This document shows positions 15,873-24,829 of a DNA stretch of 64,000 nt, piece after piece; the first letter of the stretch is position 1; each line of letters begins with the position of its first letter. Position numbers and translations under genes: made by a program. This DNA comes from an uncultured Alphaproteobacteria bacterium. Its GTDB lineage: Bacteria; Pseudomonadota; Alphaproteobacteria; HIMB59; GCA-002718135. Where the stretch lies: positions 19,908 to 83,907 of the forward strand of contig CACKNC010000005.1 in the NCBI GenBank assembly GCA_902601455.1. The letters run 5' to 3'. The notes under the pieces were generated by a model that searched no databases, was not told where the DNA came from, and was given only the letters and a program-made list of their open reading frames with translations.

Positions 15873-17500
15873 TGAAAAAAACGTTTGATTATTTAATCAT
15901 TGGCGCTGGATCAGCGGGGTGTGTTCTTGCGAATAGACTTTCAAAAGATAAAAAAACATCTGTTTGCTTGCTTGAGTCAGGACCTAAAAGTGATACTTGG
16001 AAAGTGGATATGCCCAGTGCTTTGCTTTATACAATGCATGATCCGAAATATAATTGGAAGTATTATTCTGAGCCAGAACCCTACTTAAATAATAGAAGAA
16101 TATTTTGCCCAAGGGGAAAAATGTTAGGTGGCTGTTCTTCTCATAATGGTATGGTATTTGTTCGAGGCAATCCTTTAGATTTTGAAAGATGGGCATCTTA
16201 TGACTTACCAAAATGGAGTTATAAAAATGTTTTACCTTATTTTAAAAAATTGGAGTCTTGGTCGGGAGGAGAAAATTTATATAGAGGAGGGAGTGGCCCT
16301 CTTAAGGTAAATAGATCAAAAATAGATAATGCATTTCCTTTAGCAAAATCACTTATAAAAGCAGCCACGGAAGCTGGATATGATACTTTTGAAGATTCAA
16401 ATGGATTTAAGCAAGATGGTTTTGGAACATTTGATGTAACAATTGATAATGGTAAAAGACAAGGTGTATCAAGAGCTTATCTAAACGAAATTAAAGGATA
16501 CAAAAATCTTACGATAGAACATAATACAGATGTTTCAAAAATAATTTTTAAGGAAAAAAAAGCAATTGGTGTAGAAATTAAAAGGAATAATCATTCTGAG
16601 ATATATTATTGTAATAAAGAGGTAATACTCTCATCAGGTTCTATTAATTCTCCAAAAATATTACAATTATCTGGCATAGGTGATGAAAAGGTACTTAATC
16701 AAAATGGAATTGATATTATTAATCATTTGCCTGGGGTTGGAAAAAATTTACAAGATCATCTTGAGATTTATATTCAACATAAATCTAAAACTAAGGACAC
16801 TTTATATAACTTATCAACAAATTATTTTACCCAAGCTATAGAAGGAGCTAAGTGGTTTTTATTAAAAAAAGGAATGCTAACTTATTCTCATCTTGAAGTT
16901 GGTGGTTTTGTTAAGACATCTGAAAAATATAAGCATCCTAATATACAATTACATTTTTTTCCTTCTTTGGTAATTAATCATGGATTAACTAATCCCTCAT
17001 TTGATGGTTTCCAGTTTCATGCAAGTCCAAATCGCCCTAAAAGTAGAGGTTTTGTCGAAATAAAATCGAATAATTATTTAGATCATCCAAAAATACAATT
17101 TAATTATCTAGAGCATGAAGAAGATCTTCAGCAAATGAGGGATAGCGTAAAGATAGCAAATAAAATTTTTAAACAAGAAAGTATGAAAAAATATTTAGGT
17201 GATCAATTAAGGCCTGGATATAATGCTTCTGATAATGAATTAGATGAGATAATAAGAAATACAGCAGATACAGCTTATCATCCATCTTGTACTAATAAAA
17301 TGGGAATGGACAGTATGTCTGTTGTAGATGAGGAAACGAAAGTTTATGGTGTAGAAAACTTGAGGGTAATTGACTCTTCAATTATGCCAGATATTTTGAG
17401 TGGCAACTTAAACGCAGGTACAATTATGATTGCAGAGAAGGCCGCTGATATGATACTTGGAAAGCAAGAAGCTCCTATTGAAGCAAATTATTATAGTTAA
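15872..17500 (+). CDS. GMC-family oxidoreductase, choline dehydrogenase (BetA)-like
   Basis: The 542-residue flavoprotein has FAD motif GAGSAGCVLA (11-20), a second GMC signature around LGGCSSHNGM, and the catalytic pair His470 (TAYHPSCTNKMG) and Asn514 (NLNAGT). The N-terminal third follows the BetA pattern closely (YNW, EPEPYLNNRR, RGNPLDFERW). Start is GTG, overlapping the SDR stop. The likely reaction is oxidation of choline or a related alcohol to the aldehyde, feeding glycine betaine formation; other GMC alcohol substrates are possible. Its 3' end overlaps the convergent reductase gene by 4 bases. Confidence 0.8.
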   Translation: MKKTFDYLIIGAGSAGCVLANRLSKDKKTSVCLLESGPKSDTWKVDMPSALLYTMHDPKYNWKYYSEPEPYLNNRRIFCPRGKMLGGCSSHNGMVFVRGNPLDFERWASYDLPKWSYKNVLPYFKKLESWSGGENLYRGGSGPLKVNRSKIDNAFPLAKSLIKAATEAGYDTFEDSNGFKQDGFGTFDVTIDNGKRQGVSRAYLNEIKGYKNLTIEHNTDVSKIIFKEKKAIGVEIKRNNHSEIYYCNKEVILSSGSINSPKILQLSGIGDEKVLNQNGIDIINHLPGVGKNLQDHLEIYIQHKSKTKDTLYNLSTNYFTQAIEGAKWFLLKKGMLTYSHLEVGGFVKTSEKYKHPNIQLHFFPSLVINHGLTNPSFDGFQFHASPNRPKSRGFVEIKSNNYLDHPKIQFNYLEHEEDLQQMRDSVKIANKIFKQESMKKYLGDQLRPGYNASDNELDEIIRNTADTAYHPSCTNKMGMDSMSVVDEETKVYGVENLRVIDSSIMPDILSGNLNAGTIMIAEKAADMILGKQEAPIEANYYS

Positions 17501-18522
17501 TTCTTACTAGAGGCAGACCACAAATTGATGTCCTCATCTTTTGCAAACTTATCAATTAGTTTTAATTCATTTTTATTAAAATTTAGATTATTTAAACTAT
17601 CAAGGCATTCATCTAATTGTTTCAGTGTTCTTGCACCAATTAAAGCAGAAGTTACTTCTTTGTGTCTTAAAACCCAAGATAATGCCATTTGGCTAATTGT
17701 CTGGTTTCTTTTATTGGCTATTTTTTTTAAATTAATAATCTTTTCTTTATAACTTTTTGTTATTAATTGTGGACTTAATGATGAATCTTCATTTGCTCGA
17801 GAAATTTTAGGTATTTTATTAATATATTTCTCTGAGAGCATTCCTTGTGCAAGAGGGGAAAAAGCAATACAACCCATTCCGAGCTTTTTTAAAGTTTTTA
17901 ATAAATTTTTTTCTACCCATCTATTGATCATTGAATAAGAAGGTTGATGAATTAAGCAAGTTATATCTCTCTGCTTTAAAAGCTTATACATTTTAATTGT
18001 TTGTTTTGATGAATAAGAGGATATCCCTATATAGAGAGCTTTGCCTTGATAAACTGCTCGATGTAAAGCATCTGCAGTCTCCTCTAAAGGTGTATTAGGG
18101 TCAAATCTATGAGAGTAAAAAATATCTACATAATCTAAATTCATTCTTTTAAGGCTTTGATCAAGACTCGCTATTATGTATTTTTTTGAACCCCATTCTC
18201 CATAAGGTCCTGGCCACATATCGTAACCCGCTTTTGAGGATATTAATATTTCATCTCTATATTGTTTTAGCTCCTTTGATATAATTTTCCCAAAATTGTA
18301 CTCTGCAGAACCAGGTGGTGGCCCATAATTATTAGCTAGATCAAAATGAGTTACCCCTCTATCGAAAGCTCTAAAAATCATTTTTTTAGATTCTTGCTTA
18401 ATAGACTTGCCACCAAAATTATGCCAAAGTCCAAGCGTAATTTGTGGTAAATCTAAACCACTATTTCCACATCTTTTAAAATTATTGTATGAATATCTAT
18501 TTGAGCTAGGAACATAAGACAT
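17497..18522 (-). CDS. Aldo/keto reductase, YghZ/GPR-like
   Basis: The 341-residue TIM-barrel reductase has the full AKR tetrad: Asp61 (THFDLANNYGPP), Tyr66, Lys97 (ISSKAGYDMWPGPYG) and His138 (FYSHRFD). The NNYGPPPGSAE and GYDMWPGPYGEWGSKKY segments match the YghZ (L-glyceraldehyde 3-phosphate reductase) group. The role is probably NADPH-dependent reduction or detoxification of small aldehydes. It is the downstream neighbour, same strand, of a 57-residue ORF 43 bases away. Confidence 0.85.
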   Translation of the reverse strand: MSYVPSSNRYSYNNFKRCGNSGLDLPQITLGLWHNFGGKSIKQESKKMIFRAFDRGVTHFDLANNYGPPPGSAEYNFGKIISKELKQYRDEILISSKAGYDMWPGPYGEWGSKKYIIASLDQSLKRMNLDYVDIFYSHRFDPNTPLEETADALHRAVYQGKALYIGISSYSSKQTIKMYKLLKQRDITCLIHQPSYSMINRWVEKNLLKTLKKLGMGCIAFSPLAQGMLSEKYINKIPKISRANEDSSLSPQLITKSYKEKIINLKKIANKRNQTISQMALSWVLRHKEVTSALIGARTLKQLDECLDSLNNLNFNKNELKLIDKFAKDEDINLWSASSKN

Positions 18523-18565
18523 TTGACTTATGTTAATTAAATTAAAAATTAGCTATTTAGAAGTG

Positions 18566-18739
18566 CTAATTTTTTCTTAAAGTCCAACCGTATCTTTCAG
18601 AGTAGTAGGCATTTGAATTATCAATTGCATCAAAATTAATTTGTGCATCTAATGATTTTTCAATAACCTTATTCTCTAAAGATTTACTATCGTGACTTGA
18701 AATATACTCTTCGTTAATATTTTTTTCATTTTTATTCAT
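18566..18739 (-). CDS. Small acidic-basic hypothetical protein, 57 residues, divergent from an XRE regulator
   Basis: A complete ORF begins MNKNEKNINEEYISSHDSK and ends RYGWTLRKN. It is predicted soluble with a charged N-terminal half and an aromatic C-terminal patch (YYSERYGW). No homologue is recognised. It is supported by its position: the only ORF of note in the 329-base space between the AKR and the regulator, divergent from the regulator, with TTTACAT and TTTACAA (inverse of the regulator-side repeats) 3 and 12 bases upstream of its ATG. The Asn-rich composition equals that of neighbouring genes. A role linked to the regulator or to short-chain acyl metabolism is inference. Confidence 0.5.
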   Translation of the reverse strand: MNKNEKNINEEYISSHDSKSLENKVIEKSLDAQINFDAIDNSNAYYSERYGWTLRKN

Positions 18740-18741
18740 AA

Positions 18742-18858
18742 TTTACATATTTTACAATAAGCAGAATAAATCAAGAAAATACTGGAAAATTAGGGTAAAT
18801 CTTGTAAAAAAAGTATTTATGTAATATGTAAATTTGTAAATTTTGTAAATTATGCAAA
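18742..18858. promoter_or_regulatory. Divergent control region with clustered TTGTAAA half-sites
   Basis: On the + strand TTGTAAA-like heptamers start at 18802 (TTGTAAA), 18826 (ATGTAAA), 18834 (TTGTAAA), 18843 (TTGTAAA) and 18852 (ATGCAAA, overlapping the start codon), with 8-9 base spacing in the last four. Opposite-strand copies lie at 18742 (TTTACAT) and 18751 (TTTACAA), also 9 bases apart. The flanking arrays sit immediately upstream of the small ORF and of the XRE regulator. Related RamB/ScfR-type regulators bind TTTGCAAA-like elements, so autoregulation is plausible. Confidence 0.55.
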
Positions 18859-20291
18859 TAAACGAATTATCAAATATTGGCTCAAAAATAAGAAAAGAAA
18901 GACGTACTCGCGGATTTTCTCAATCTGAATTATCTAAAAAATTAGATATTTCAGCTAGTTATTTAAATTTATTAGAAAGTGGTCGCAGAACTATAACAGT
19001 TCCACTTTTAATAAAAGTTGGGAACGAATTAGGTTTATCACTCAAGGATTTAACTTTGGAGAGCAATCAAAGAATCTTATCCGACGTTATGGATGTTTTA
19101 AGTAATGAGATGTTTGAAGATTTAGATATAACAAATCAAGAAACAACAGAATTTATAAGCTCCAATCCAAGCATAGCTAAGGCACTTTTAGCTCTTAACG
19201 ATGCACATAAATCTTTTAAAGAAGATATGCAAAATAGACTAGAGTCGATGGATGTTAATTCTTCAGTAGTCGAAAGTCCTAGCCGTCTTCCCGTTGAAGT
19301 GGTTTCTGATTTTTTACAAGATAATAAAAATTATTTTCATCAAATAGAACTAGCCTCTGAAATTATTAGGAAGCAAGCAGGTTTAAATGATGGGCATAAT
19401 ATTGGATCGGGTTTAAAATTAACTAATTATTTAAAAGAAAAACATTTAATTAATGTTCAAATAGTTCCTGCAAGTGAAGAATTAAAGTCAGTGAGAAAAT
19501 TTGATAAAGAAAAAAAATTATTTCAGCTTTCTGAAATGCTCACATATACCTCGAGAAACTTTCATTTAGCTTATCAAGTAGCATATCTTGAGTCAGAAGA
19601 TATAATAGATGAAATTATAAACACTAATAATATTGAATCTGAGGAAGTAAGACCTTTATTAAAGATTTCTCTATTAAATTATTTCGCTTCATCGATGCTT
19701 ATGCCATATGATGATTTTCTCATTAATGCAAAAAAAAATAAATATGATGTTGAGATTTTAATGCATCATTATGCTTGTAGTTTTGAACAAGTTACTCACA
19801 GACTAACCAATTTACAAAAACCAGGTAATGAAGGTGTCCCATTTCATTTTTTAAAAACTGACATAGCAGGGAATGTATCTAAAAGATTTTCATTATCTGG
19901 AATCCATATACCTAGGCATGGAGGCTCATGTCCAAGATGGAATGTTTATATTGCATTTTTAAATCCTGGAAAAATACACCCTCAAATATCCAGAATGCCA
20001 GACGGTAAAGTATATTTTTGCATTGCGCGTGCCTTTGAAAAAGGAATTGAGAAACACGGTATGCCTAAAAGTTTTGTATCTATTGGATTAGGATGTGATG
20101 TTAAATATGCAAAAGATTTAATATATTCTGAGGGTATGGATATTGAAAATAAAAAATTACAAACGCCAATTGGCGTTTCCTGCAGAATATGCCCACGTAT
20201 TGAGTGCCAACAAAGAGCTTTTCCTCCAATAGATAAAGAATTAAAATTAGATATAAATTTTAGAGGCACTTCTCCTTACGTAACACTCTAA
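18852..20291 (+). CDS. XRE-family regulator with IrrE-like and DUF2083 domains (RamB/ScfR/short-chain fatty acyl regulator type)
   Basis: The 479-residue protein has an N-terminal HTH_3 domain (about 9-63, with SQSELSKKLDISASYLNLLE), a central ImmA/IrrE-like region whose HExxH site is degenerate (FHLAYQ at 237-242), and a C-terminal DUF2083 domain with conserved cysteines (360, 390, 415, 444, 447, 452; GVSCRICPRIEC). Relatives such as RamB, PrpR and ScfR sense acyl-CoA or acetyl-CoA status and control glyoxylate, methylcitrate or short-chain acyl metabolism. Its own promoter carries repeated TTGTAAA elements reaching its ATG. It ends 4 bases inside the convergent carnitine dehydrogenase gene. 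Confidence 0.85.
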   Translation: MQINELSNIGSKIRKERRTRGFSQSELSKKLDISASYLNLLESGRRTITVPLLIKVGNELGLSLKDLTLESNQRILSDVMDVLSNEMFEDLDITNQETTEFISSNPSIAKALLALNDAHKSFKEDMQNRLESMDVNSSVVESPSRLPVEVVSDFLQDNKNYFHQIELASEIIRKQAGLNDGHNIGSGLKLTNYLKEKHLINVQIVPASEELKSVRKFDKEKKLFQLSEMLTYTSRNFHLAYQVAYLESEDIIDEIINTNNIESEEVRPLLKISLLNYFASSMLMPYDDFLINAKKNKYDVEILMHHYACSFEQVTHRLTNLQKPGNEGVPFHFLKTDIAGNVSKRFSLSGIHIPRHGGSCPRWNVYIAFLNPGKIHPQISRMPDGKVYFCIARAFEKGIEKHGMPKSFVSIGLGCDVKYAKDLIYSEGMDIENKKLQTPIGVSCRICPRIECQQRAFPPIDKELKLDINFRGTSPYVTL

Positions 20292-21223
20292 ATTTTATAT
20301 TTTAATAATAAATTTTGCAAATCTATTAAAAAATTATCTCTACGGTTTGATAAACTATTTATAGATTTATTTTTTGATTGGGCTTTAGTTCCCTCTATAA
20401 TTTTCTTTTTAAGACTTTTACTTAGTGTCGGTGCTTTAAGTTTTGTCCAAGGTAATTTTAATGCAGGACCAAATTGTTCTAGCATATGCTCCATACCCAT
20501 TTTTCCACCTGCTAAATGAAAAGTTAAAAAAGTTCCCATCAAAGACCATCTTAATCCAGGACCATAAATTATTGCATCATCTAAATCTTTTGTTGTTGCG
20601 TAACCTTCGTTTATAATATGTAATGACTCTCTCCACATAGACTCCTGTAATCTGTCGGAGAGATATCCAGGTAATTCTTTCTTTAAAATTAATGTTTTCA
20701 TTCCAATATTCGAATAAAATTTATCTGCCTTATTGATAAATCTTTTATCTGTTTTTTTGCCTGGCACTAATTCAACTAAAGGTAAAAGATAAACAGGATT
20801 AAATGGATGTGCAATGATTAATCTTTTAGGATTAAGACATTGTGATTGAATTTTGCTTGGTAAAAGTCCTGAGGAGCTTGATGCAATTATTGTATTTTTT
20901 TTTGCATACTTACTTATTTCCTTAACAATTTTTATCTTTAAAATTTCATTTTCTGGAGCATTTTCTTGTATCAAGTCTGCATTTTTGACTGCTTCTTGTA
21001 TAGATTTACAAAATTTAAGCTGTTTTGATAAATTAATATTTTTTTTGTAAATTTTTTTTAATATGGGTTTAGCTCTTTTAATCTCATTTTCTAAAAATTT
21101 TTTTTGTTTTAATTGCGGATCGTAAACACAAATTGTTTTTTGATTAAATAAAAACCTTATTATCCATCCAGCCCCAATTACGCCAGTGCCAATAACTGCA
21201 ATGTTTTCTATTGGCTGTTTCAC
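20288..21223 (-). CDS. cdhA: L-carnitine dehydrogenase (3-hydroxyacyl-CoA dehydrogenase family), CdhA-type
   Basis: The 311-residue protein has NAD-binding GTGVIG (12-17), QENAPEN (87-93) and the active-site segment AHPFNPVYLLPLVELV (138-153) with catalytic His139 and Glu151. The NPVYLLPLVE sequence is characteristic of the carnitine dehydrogenase branch, which oxidises L-carnitine to 3-dehydrocarnitine. It lies 5 bases after the beta-keto acid cleavage gene, whose product would use 3-dehydrocarnitine, and a thioesterase gene is divergent. A 3-hydroxybutyryl-CoA dehydrogenase role is the alternative, made unlikely by context. Confidence 0.82.
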   Translation of the reverse strand: MKQPIENIAVIGTGVIGAGWIIRFLFNQKTICVYDPQLKQKKFLENEIKRAKPILKKIYKKNINLSKQLKFCKSIQEAVKNADLIQENAPENEILKIKIVKEISKYAKKNTIIASSSSGLLPSKIQSQCLNPKRLIIAHPFNPVYLLPLVELVPGKKTDKRFINKADKFYSNIGMKTLILKKELPGYLSDRLQESMWRESLHIINEGYATTKDLDDAIIYGPGLRWSLMGTFLTFHLAGGKMGMEHMLEQFGPALKLPWTKLKAPTLSKSLKKKIIEGTKAQSKNKSINSLSNRRDNFLIDLQNLLLKYKI

Positions 21224-21228
21224 TTAAC

Positions 21229-22119
21229 TTAAAAGTGCTTTTTCAGATTTAATTTAACTCTAGCTTCTTTAGGAGTAAGAATTTTTGCACCTAGATCACT
21301 AATAATTCTAGATGATTTCTCTACTAACTGAGCATTTGAAGCTAGTACGCCTTTTTCCAAATATAAATTATCCTCAAGTCCAACTCTTACATTTCCACCA
21401 AGTATAACTGATTGAGCAACCATAGGCATTTGATGCCTTCCTATACCAAAGCCTGCCCAATTAGCTTCATCTGGAACCATATCTGCCATTACTTTCATAG
21501 AGGCTGTAGTTGCTGGAGACCCCCATGGAATACCTAAGCATATTTGATATAAAGGAGGGGAGTCTACTAAACCCTCTTTATATAGTTGATTAGCGAACCA
21601 TAGGTGACCCATTTCGAAAGCTTCCATTTCTGGTTTAATTCCTAGCTCTTGCATTTTTTTTGCAGCTGCTCTTAATTGAACAGGGGTATGTATAAAAGTC
21701 ATATTTGAGTCGCCAAAATTTAATGATCCGCAGTCTAAAGTGCAAATTTCTGGTAATAATTCTTCAACGTGCTCAAGTCTATCAAGTGCGTGGATCATGT
21801 CAGTATTAGGACCAACTGGATTAAGTGGATCTTTTCCTTCACCAACTTCAAAATCGCCGCCCATTCCAGTTGTAAAATTAATAATTACATCTGTATCTGA
21901 AGATCGAATACGATCTGCTACTTCTTTATAATATTTAAGTTTTCTACTTGGCTTCCCATCAGGTTCTCTTACATGTATATGTGCAACAGCTGCTCCTGCT
22001 TTAGCAGCTTCTATAGAAGCTTCGGCTATTTGTTTTGGCGTTATTGGAAGATCAGGGTGTTTGCTTACACTGTCTCCCGATCCAGTGACCGCACAACTAA
22101 TTACAACTTCATTATTCAT
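21229..22119 (-). CDS. cdhC: Beta-keto acid cleavage enzyme (BKACE/DUF849), probable dehydrocarnitine cleavage enzyme, CdhC-type
   Basis: The 296-residue TIM-barrel enzyme has Zn ligands His47 and His49 in AHIHVRE and Glu249 in VGLEDN, as in 3-keto-5-aminohexanoate cleavage enzyme; the N-terminal [10 protein letters not shown] matches the family start. BKACE enzymes cleave a beta-keto acid with acetyl-CoA, giving acetoacetate and a new acyl-CoA. Next to carnitine dehydrogenase and a thioesterase, the expected reaction is 3-dehydrocarnitine plus acetyl-CoA to acetoacetate plus betainyl-CoA. Co-directional with the dehydrogenase gene, 5 bases apart. Confidence 0.85.
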   Translation of the reverse strand: MNNEVVISCAVTGSGDSVSKHPDLPITPKQIAEASIEAAKAGAAVAHIHVREPDGKPSRKLKYYKEVADRIRSSDTDVIINFTTGMGGDFEVGEGKDPLNPVGPNTDMIHALDRLEHVEELLPEICTLDCGSLNFGDSNMTFIHTPVQLRAAAKKMQELGIKPEMEAFEMGHLWFANQLYKEGLVDSPPLYQICLGIPWGSPATTASMKVMADMVPDEANWAGFGIGRHQMPMVAQSVILGGNVRVGLEDNLYLEKGVLASNAQLVEKSSRIISDLGAKILTPKEARVKLNLKKHF

Positions 22120-22162
22120 TTTTCTTAAAAAATGATGTATCTTAGATAATTAAATTAAACAA

Positions 22163-22630
22163 GTGTCTATGTATCTAAAAACAGGAAAAGTTTTACCAGA
22201 ATGGACTGACTATAATGGTCACATGAATTTGGCTTTTTATATTCATCTTTTTGACTCTTCCTGGGAAGTTCTATTAGAAAAATTTAACATTGGAGAAAAT
22301 TCTGCCAAAAATGAAAAAAGAACTACATTTGCAGTAGAGTCCCATACTACTTATGACATGGAAGTTAAGGTTGATGATGAGGTAGATATGAATTTAGTTT
22401 TTTTAGATTTTGATAAAAAAAGATTAGTTTATAAACTTGAGATGATACATAAAAAAGAAAAATACCTTGCCTCAACAACAGAAGTTTGTTCTTTGTATGT
22501 TGATTTAAGTACTAGAAAAGTAACTGAATTTGAGGATAGTAAAAGAGATTTAATTCAAGGTTTTATAAATTCAAATAAAGATAATTTTAATTCAGATAAC
22601 TTACATCTCATAGATAAGCTTAAAAAATAG
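22163..22630 (+). CDS. cdhB: Hot-dog thioesterase, probable betainyl-CoA thioesterase (CdhB-type)
   Basis: The 155-residue single-domain hot-dog protein opens its core with DYNGHMNLAFYIHLFD (16 residues), the 4HBT pattern. The start may be GTG 22163 or ATG 22169; the latter removes only two residues and starts MYLKTGK. In the CdhCAB pathway of pseudomonads this enzyme hydrolyses betainyl-CoA to glycine betaine and CoA. The gene is divergent from the BKACE gene across 43 bases and convergent with the HD-domain gene (1 base gap). Substrate is inferred from context. Confidence 0.75.
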   Translation: MSMYLKTGKVLPEWTDYNGHMNLAFYIHLFDSSWEVLLEKFNIGENSAKNEKRTTFAVESHTTYDMEVKVDDEVDMNLVFLDFDKKRLVYKLEMIHKKEKYLASTTEVCSLYVDLSTRKVTEFEDSKRDLIQGFINSNKDNFNSDNLHLIDKLKK

Positions 22631-22631
22631 T

Positions 22632-23201
22632 TTAAAGACCTAAATAAACGTGTTTGTGTGGCTCTCTGTCAAATATTCTATGAACCATCGGTATAAACTC
22701 TTCTAGTTTAATTGTATTATAAACTGGATCAAATGAGTTTTGATCATATGTTTCACAAAATTTAATTGTATCATTATAAAAAGGATGTCCTTTATATTTA
22801 TCTCTTAAATTTCTATCATGTCCATAATGATGGTTATAATAGTAGGCTTGAAAAAGTCCATGTTGCTGAACTATCCAATGAGTTTTTTCTGAAACGAATG
22901 GCCTCAAAACTGCGGCTGAAATTTCTGAGTGATTTAATGGGGCTATTTCATCACCAATATCATGAAGAAGAGAAGCCACAATCATCTCTTCATCTGCATT
23001 ATCCCGTAAGGCTCTTGATGCTGCTTGTAAAGAATGTTCCAGTCGAGATACCTGATAGCCACCTAAAGAGGAATCAAGATTTTTTAAAATACGAATTACT
23101 CTTTCAGCAGTGCCCTCAATGTATTTATCTTCAAAATTGGCAAGAAGTTCGTAATCTTCTTTATCGCCATACTGCATTTCTGTAAATTTTACTTTGTCCA
23201 T
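22632..23201 (-). CDS. HD-domain diiron oxygenase candidate (PhnZ/TmpB-like)
   Basis: The 189-residue all-helical HD protein has every metal ligand of the mixed-valent diiron oxygenase PhnZ in matching order: His56 (RLEHSLQ), His80-Asp81 (LLHDIGD), His91 (NHSE), His114 (QQHGLFQ) and Asp153 (YDQNSFD). The PhnZ gate residues Tyr24 and Glu27 are not at equivalent positions (Leu46, Tyr49). This pattern fits TmpB, which cleaves hydroxylated trimethylaminoethylphosphonate to glycine betaine and phosphate, and related enzymes. It is the last gene of an aminotransferase-MFS-GNAT-HD operon. The substrate is unproven, and no phosphonate transporter is in the window. Confidence 0.65.
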   Translation of the reverse strand: MDKVKFTEMQYGDKEDYELLANFEDKYIEGTAERVIRILKNLDSSLGGYQVSRLEHSLQAASRALRDNADEEMIVASLLHDIGDEIAPLNHSEISAAVLRPFVSEKTHWIVQQHGLFQAYYYNHHYGHDRNLRDKYKGHPFYNDTIKFCETYDQNSFDPVYNTIKLEEFIPMVHRIFDREPHKHVYLGL

Positions 23202-23207
23202 AATTAT

Positions 23208-23654
23208 TTATAATTCAAGAAAGTAATTATAATATTCTTTGTCTCTTTTGTAATCAAGAGATTCGTAAAGTGACTGTGCTTTTTTGTTATTTTTGGCAGT
23301 AGATAGTTCAATATTTTGGATTTTTTTAAATTTTGCTAATTTTTTAGCCTTATCCATTAATTTCCTACCAATTCCATTTTTTCTATATTTTTTATCTACA
23401 TATAGGTCATACAGAATTAATTTTTTATTAATATTAAGAGAGTCAAATGTTTCATAAAGCTGCACAAAACCAGCAGGTTCCTTTTTATAGAAGCATATAA
23501 AAATAAATGACTCATTTTGATTAATTCTATCTTTAATGTACTTAGTAGAGGCTTTAAGATTAGTTTTATACTTGTAAAATTGTCTATATAAATCAAATAA
23601 AGCACCAATATCTTTATAATGCTCCTTGGTTGCTCTAGTAATTACTATGCTCAT
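23208..23654 (-). CDS. GNAT-family N-acetyltransferase
   Basis: The 148-residue protein has a clear GNAT acetyl-CoA site: LYVDKKYRKNGIGRKLM (about 88-104) followed by the C-terminal motif NKKAQSLYESLDYKRD. It acts on an unknown amine in the cytoplasm. It overlaps the MFS transporter gene by 4 bases and precedes the HD gene by 6 bases, so it is within one operon with an aminotransferase; acetylation of an amino compound handled by the pathway is possible. Confidence 0.8.
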   Translation of the reverse strand: MSIVITRATKEHYKDIGALFDLYRQFYKYKTNLKASTKYIKDRINQNESFIFICFYKKEPAGFVQLYETFDSLNINKKLILYDLYVDKKYRKNGIGRKLMDKAKKLAKFKKIQNIELSTAKNNKKAQSLYESLDYKRDKEYYNYFLEL

Positions 23655-24829
23655 TTTTTATGAAATAATGATCTAAAAATTCCAAAAATTATAATAAAAA
23701 ATGCAAAAATTAACAAAGTATTTGTGAAGCCTGCGTTTCCAAAAAAATTCATATTAAATCCGACAATTATTGGCCCTATATATTCACCTATTTCATATAT
23801 TATTATAAAAAGAGATGTAGCAAAGGCAATGTCTGACACATTAATCCTTTCTCCAAGATAAGCAAGAGTCACTGTATACAAACTTGTTGAAGCAAAACCA
23901 CTTATCATCAAAGCTATTACAATTAATATTTCATTTGAATTTGAAAATTTTAATAAAATTAACCAACTAACGTGAGCTAGCAGTAATGCAAATACCAAAA
24001 GACGTTTATTAAAATGATCAGATAGGGCCCCTACAAAAGGTTGGCAAAGAACTCCGAATATTCCTCCTACAAAAATATAAATACCAATTTGTTTCTCTGA
24101 AAAAAAATCATTAATCATAAAAGCTGGAAATAAAGATAAAAAAGCTGAGTCTTCTATACCCGCAAAAAAAATTGCTAGAAAAATAAAAGGTGAAATAAAA
24201 ATTATTGAAAATTTCATCTTTGTTGATTGATCAGGAATAGAAACTTGATTAACATATTTTTTAATACTGATTAAAACCCCAATTTTAAGAAAGATAAGTA
24301 ATAAGCAAATAATTAAGGGACCTCTATCGGAGATACCAAAAAGACCTACTATTAAAGGGCCCATAGCTAAGCCAGTGGTAACTGATGAATTATAAATCCC
24401 AATAGATTTACCTCTGTTAGAATTGTTTGAAACAACATTTACCCATGTGTCCATTGTCATCCATGTTAATCCACCCATCATCCCAAGAATAAAAAACCAA
24501 AAAGCTAAATTAATGGGATTTAAAAATTCTAGCATTATTGCAATACAGAAACCTTGTATAGAAGTTGCAATAAAAATAATTTTGTAAAAACCAAACTTTT
24601 TTAAGAGTTTTGTGGTAAAAAAACCTGAAAATATTAGCCCCAATGGCCCAAATGAAGCAACAACACCAATAGTAAATTCTGAATAACCTGAATATTTTTG
24701 AATAATTACTAAAACTGTATAAAAATAGCTTAAAATTATTCCTGTAAAAAAAGCAACTAATGATAAATATTTTACACTGGAGTTAACAACATTAAAATCT
24801 AAATAGTTTTTAATACTATTTAGAATCAT
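23651..24829 (-). CDS. MFS transporter
   Basis: The 392-residue protein has about 12 membrane segments. The loop-2/3 region TTKLLKKFGFYK and the second-half loop GALSDHFNKRLLVF (about residues 261-274) correspond to MFS motif A positions. It overlaps the class III aminotransferase gene (ATGA, 4 bases) and the acetyltransferase gene. The operon position suggests transport of the substrate or product of the aminotransferase and HD-oxygenase pathway. Direction and substrate cannot be told. Confidence 0.8.
   Translation of the reverse strand: MILNSIKNYLDFNVVNSSVKYLSLVAFFTGIILSYFYTVLVIIQKYSGYSEFTIGVVASFGPLGLIFSGFFTTKLLKKFGFYKIIFIATSIQGFCIAIMLEFLNPINLAFWFFILGMMGGLTWMTMDTWVNVVSNNSNRGKSIGIYNSSVTTGLAMGPLIVGLFGISDRGPLIICLLLIFLKIGVLISIKKYVNQVSIPDQSTKMKFSIIFISPFIFLAIFFAGIEDSAFLSLFPAFMINDFFSEKQIGIYIFVGGIFGVLCQPFVGALSDHFNKRLLVFALLLAHVSWLILLKFSNSNEILIVIALMISGFASTSLYTVTLAYLGERINVSDIAFATSLFIIIYEIGEYIGPIIVGFNMNFFGNAGFTNTLLIFAFFIIIFGIFRSLFHKK

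Noticed and set aside
22766-23185. 139-codon open frame on the + strand
   Set aside because: It lies entirely opposite the HD-oxygenase gene, whose metal-ligand motifs are clear; the antisense product has low-complexity composition and no recognisable domain.
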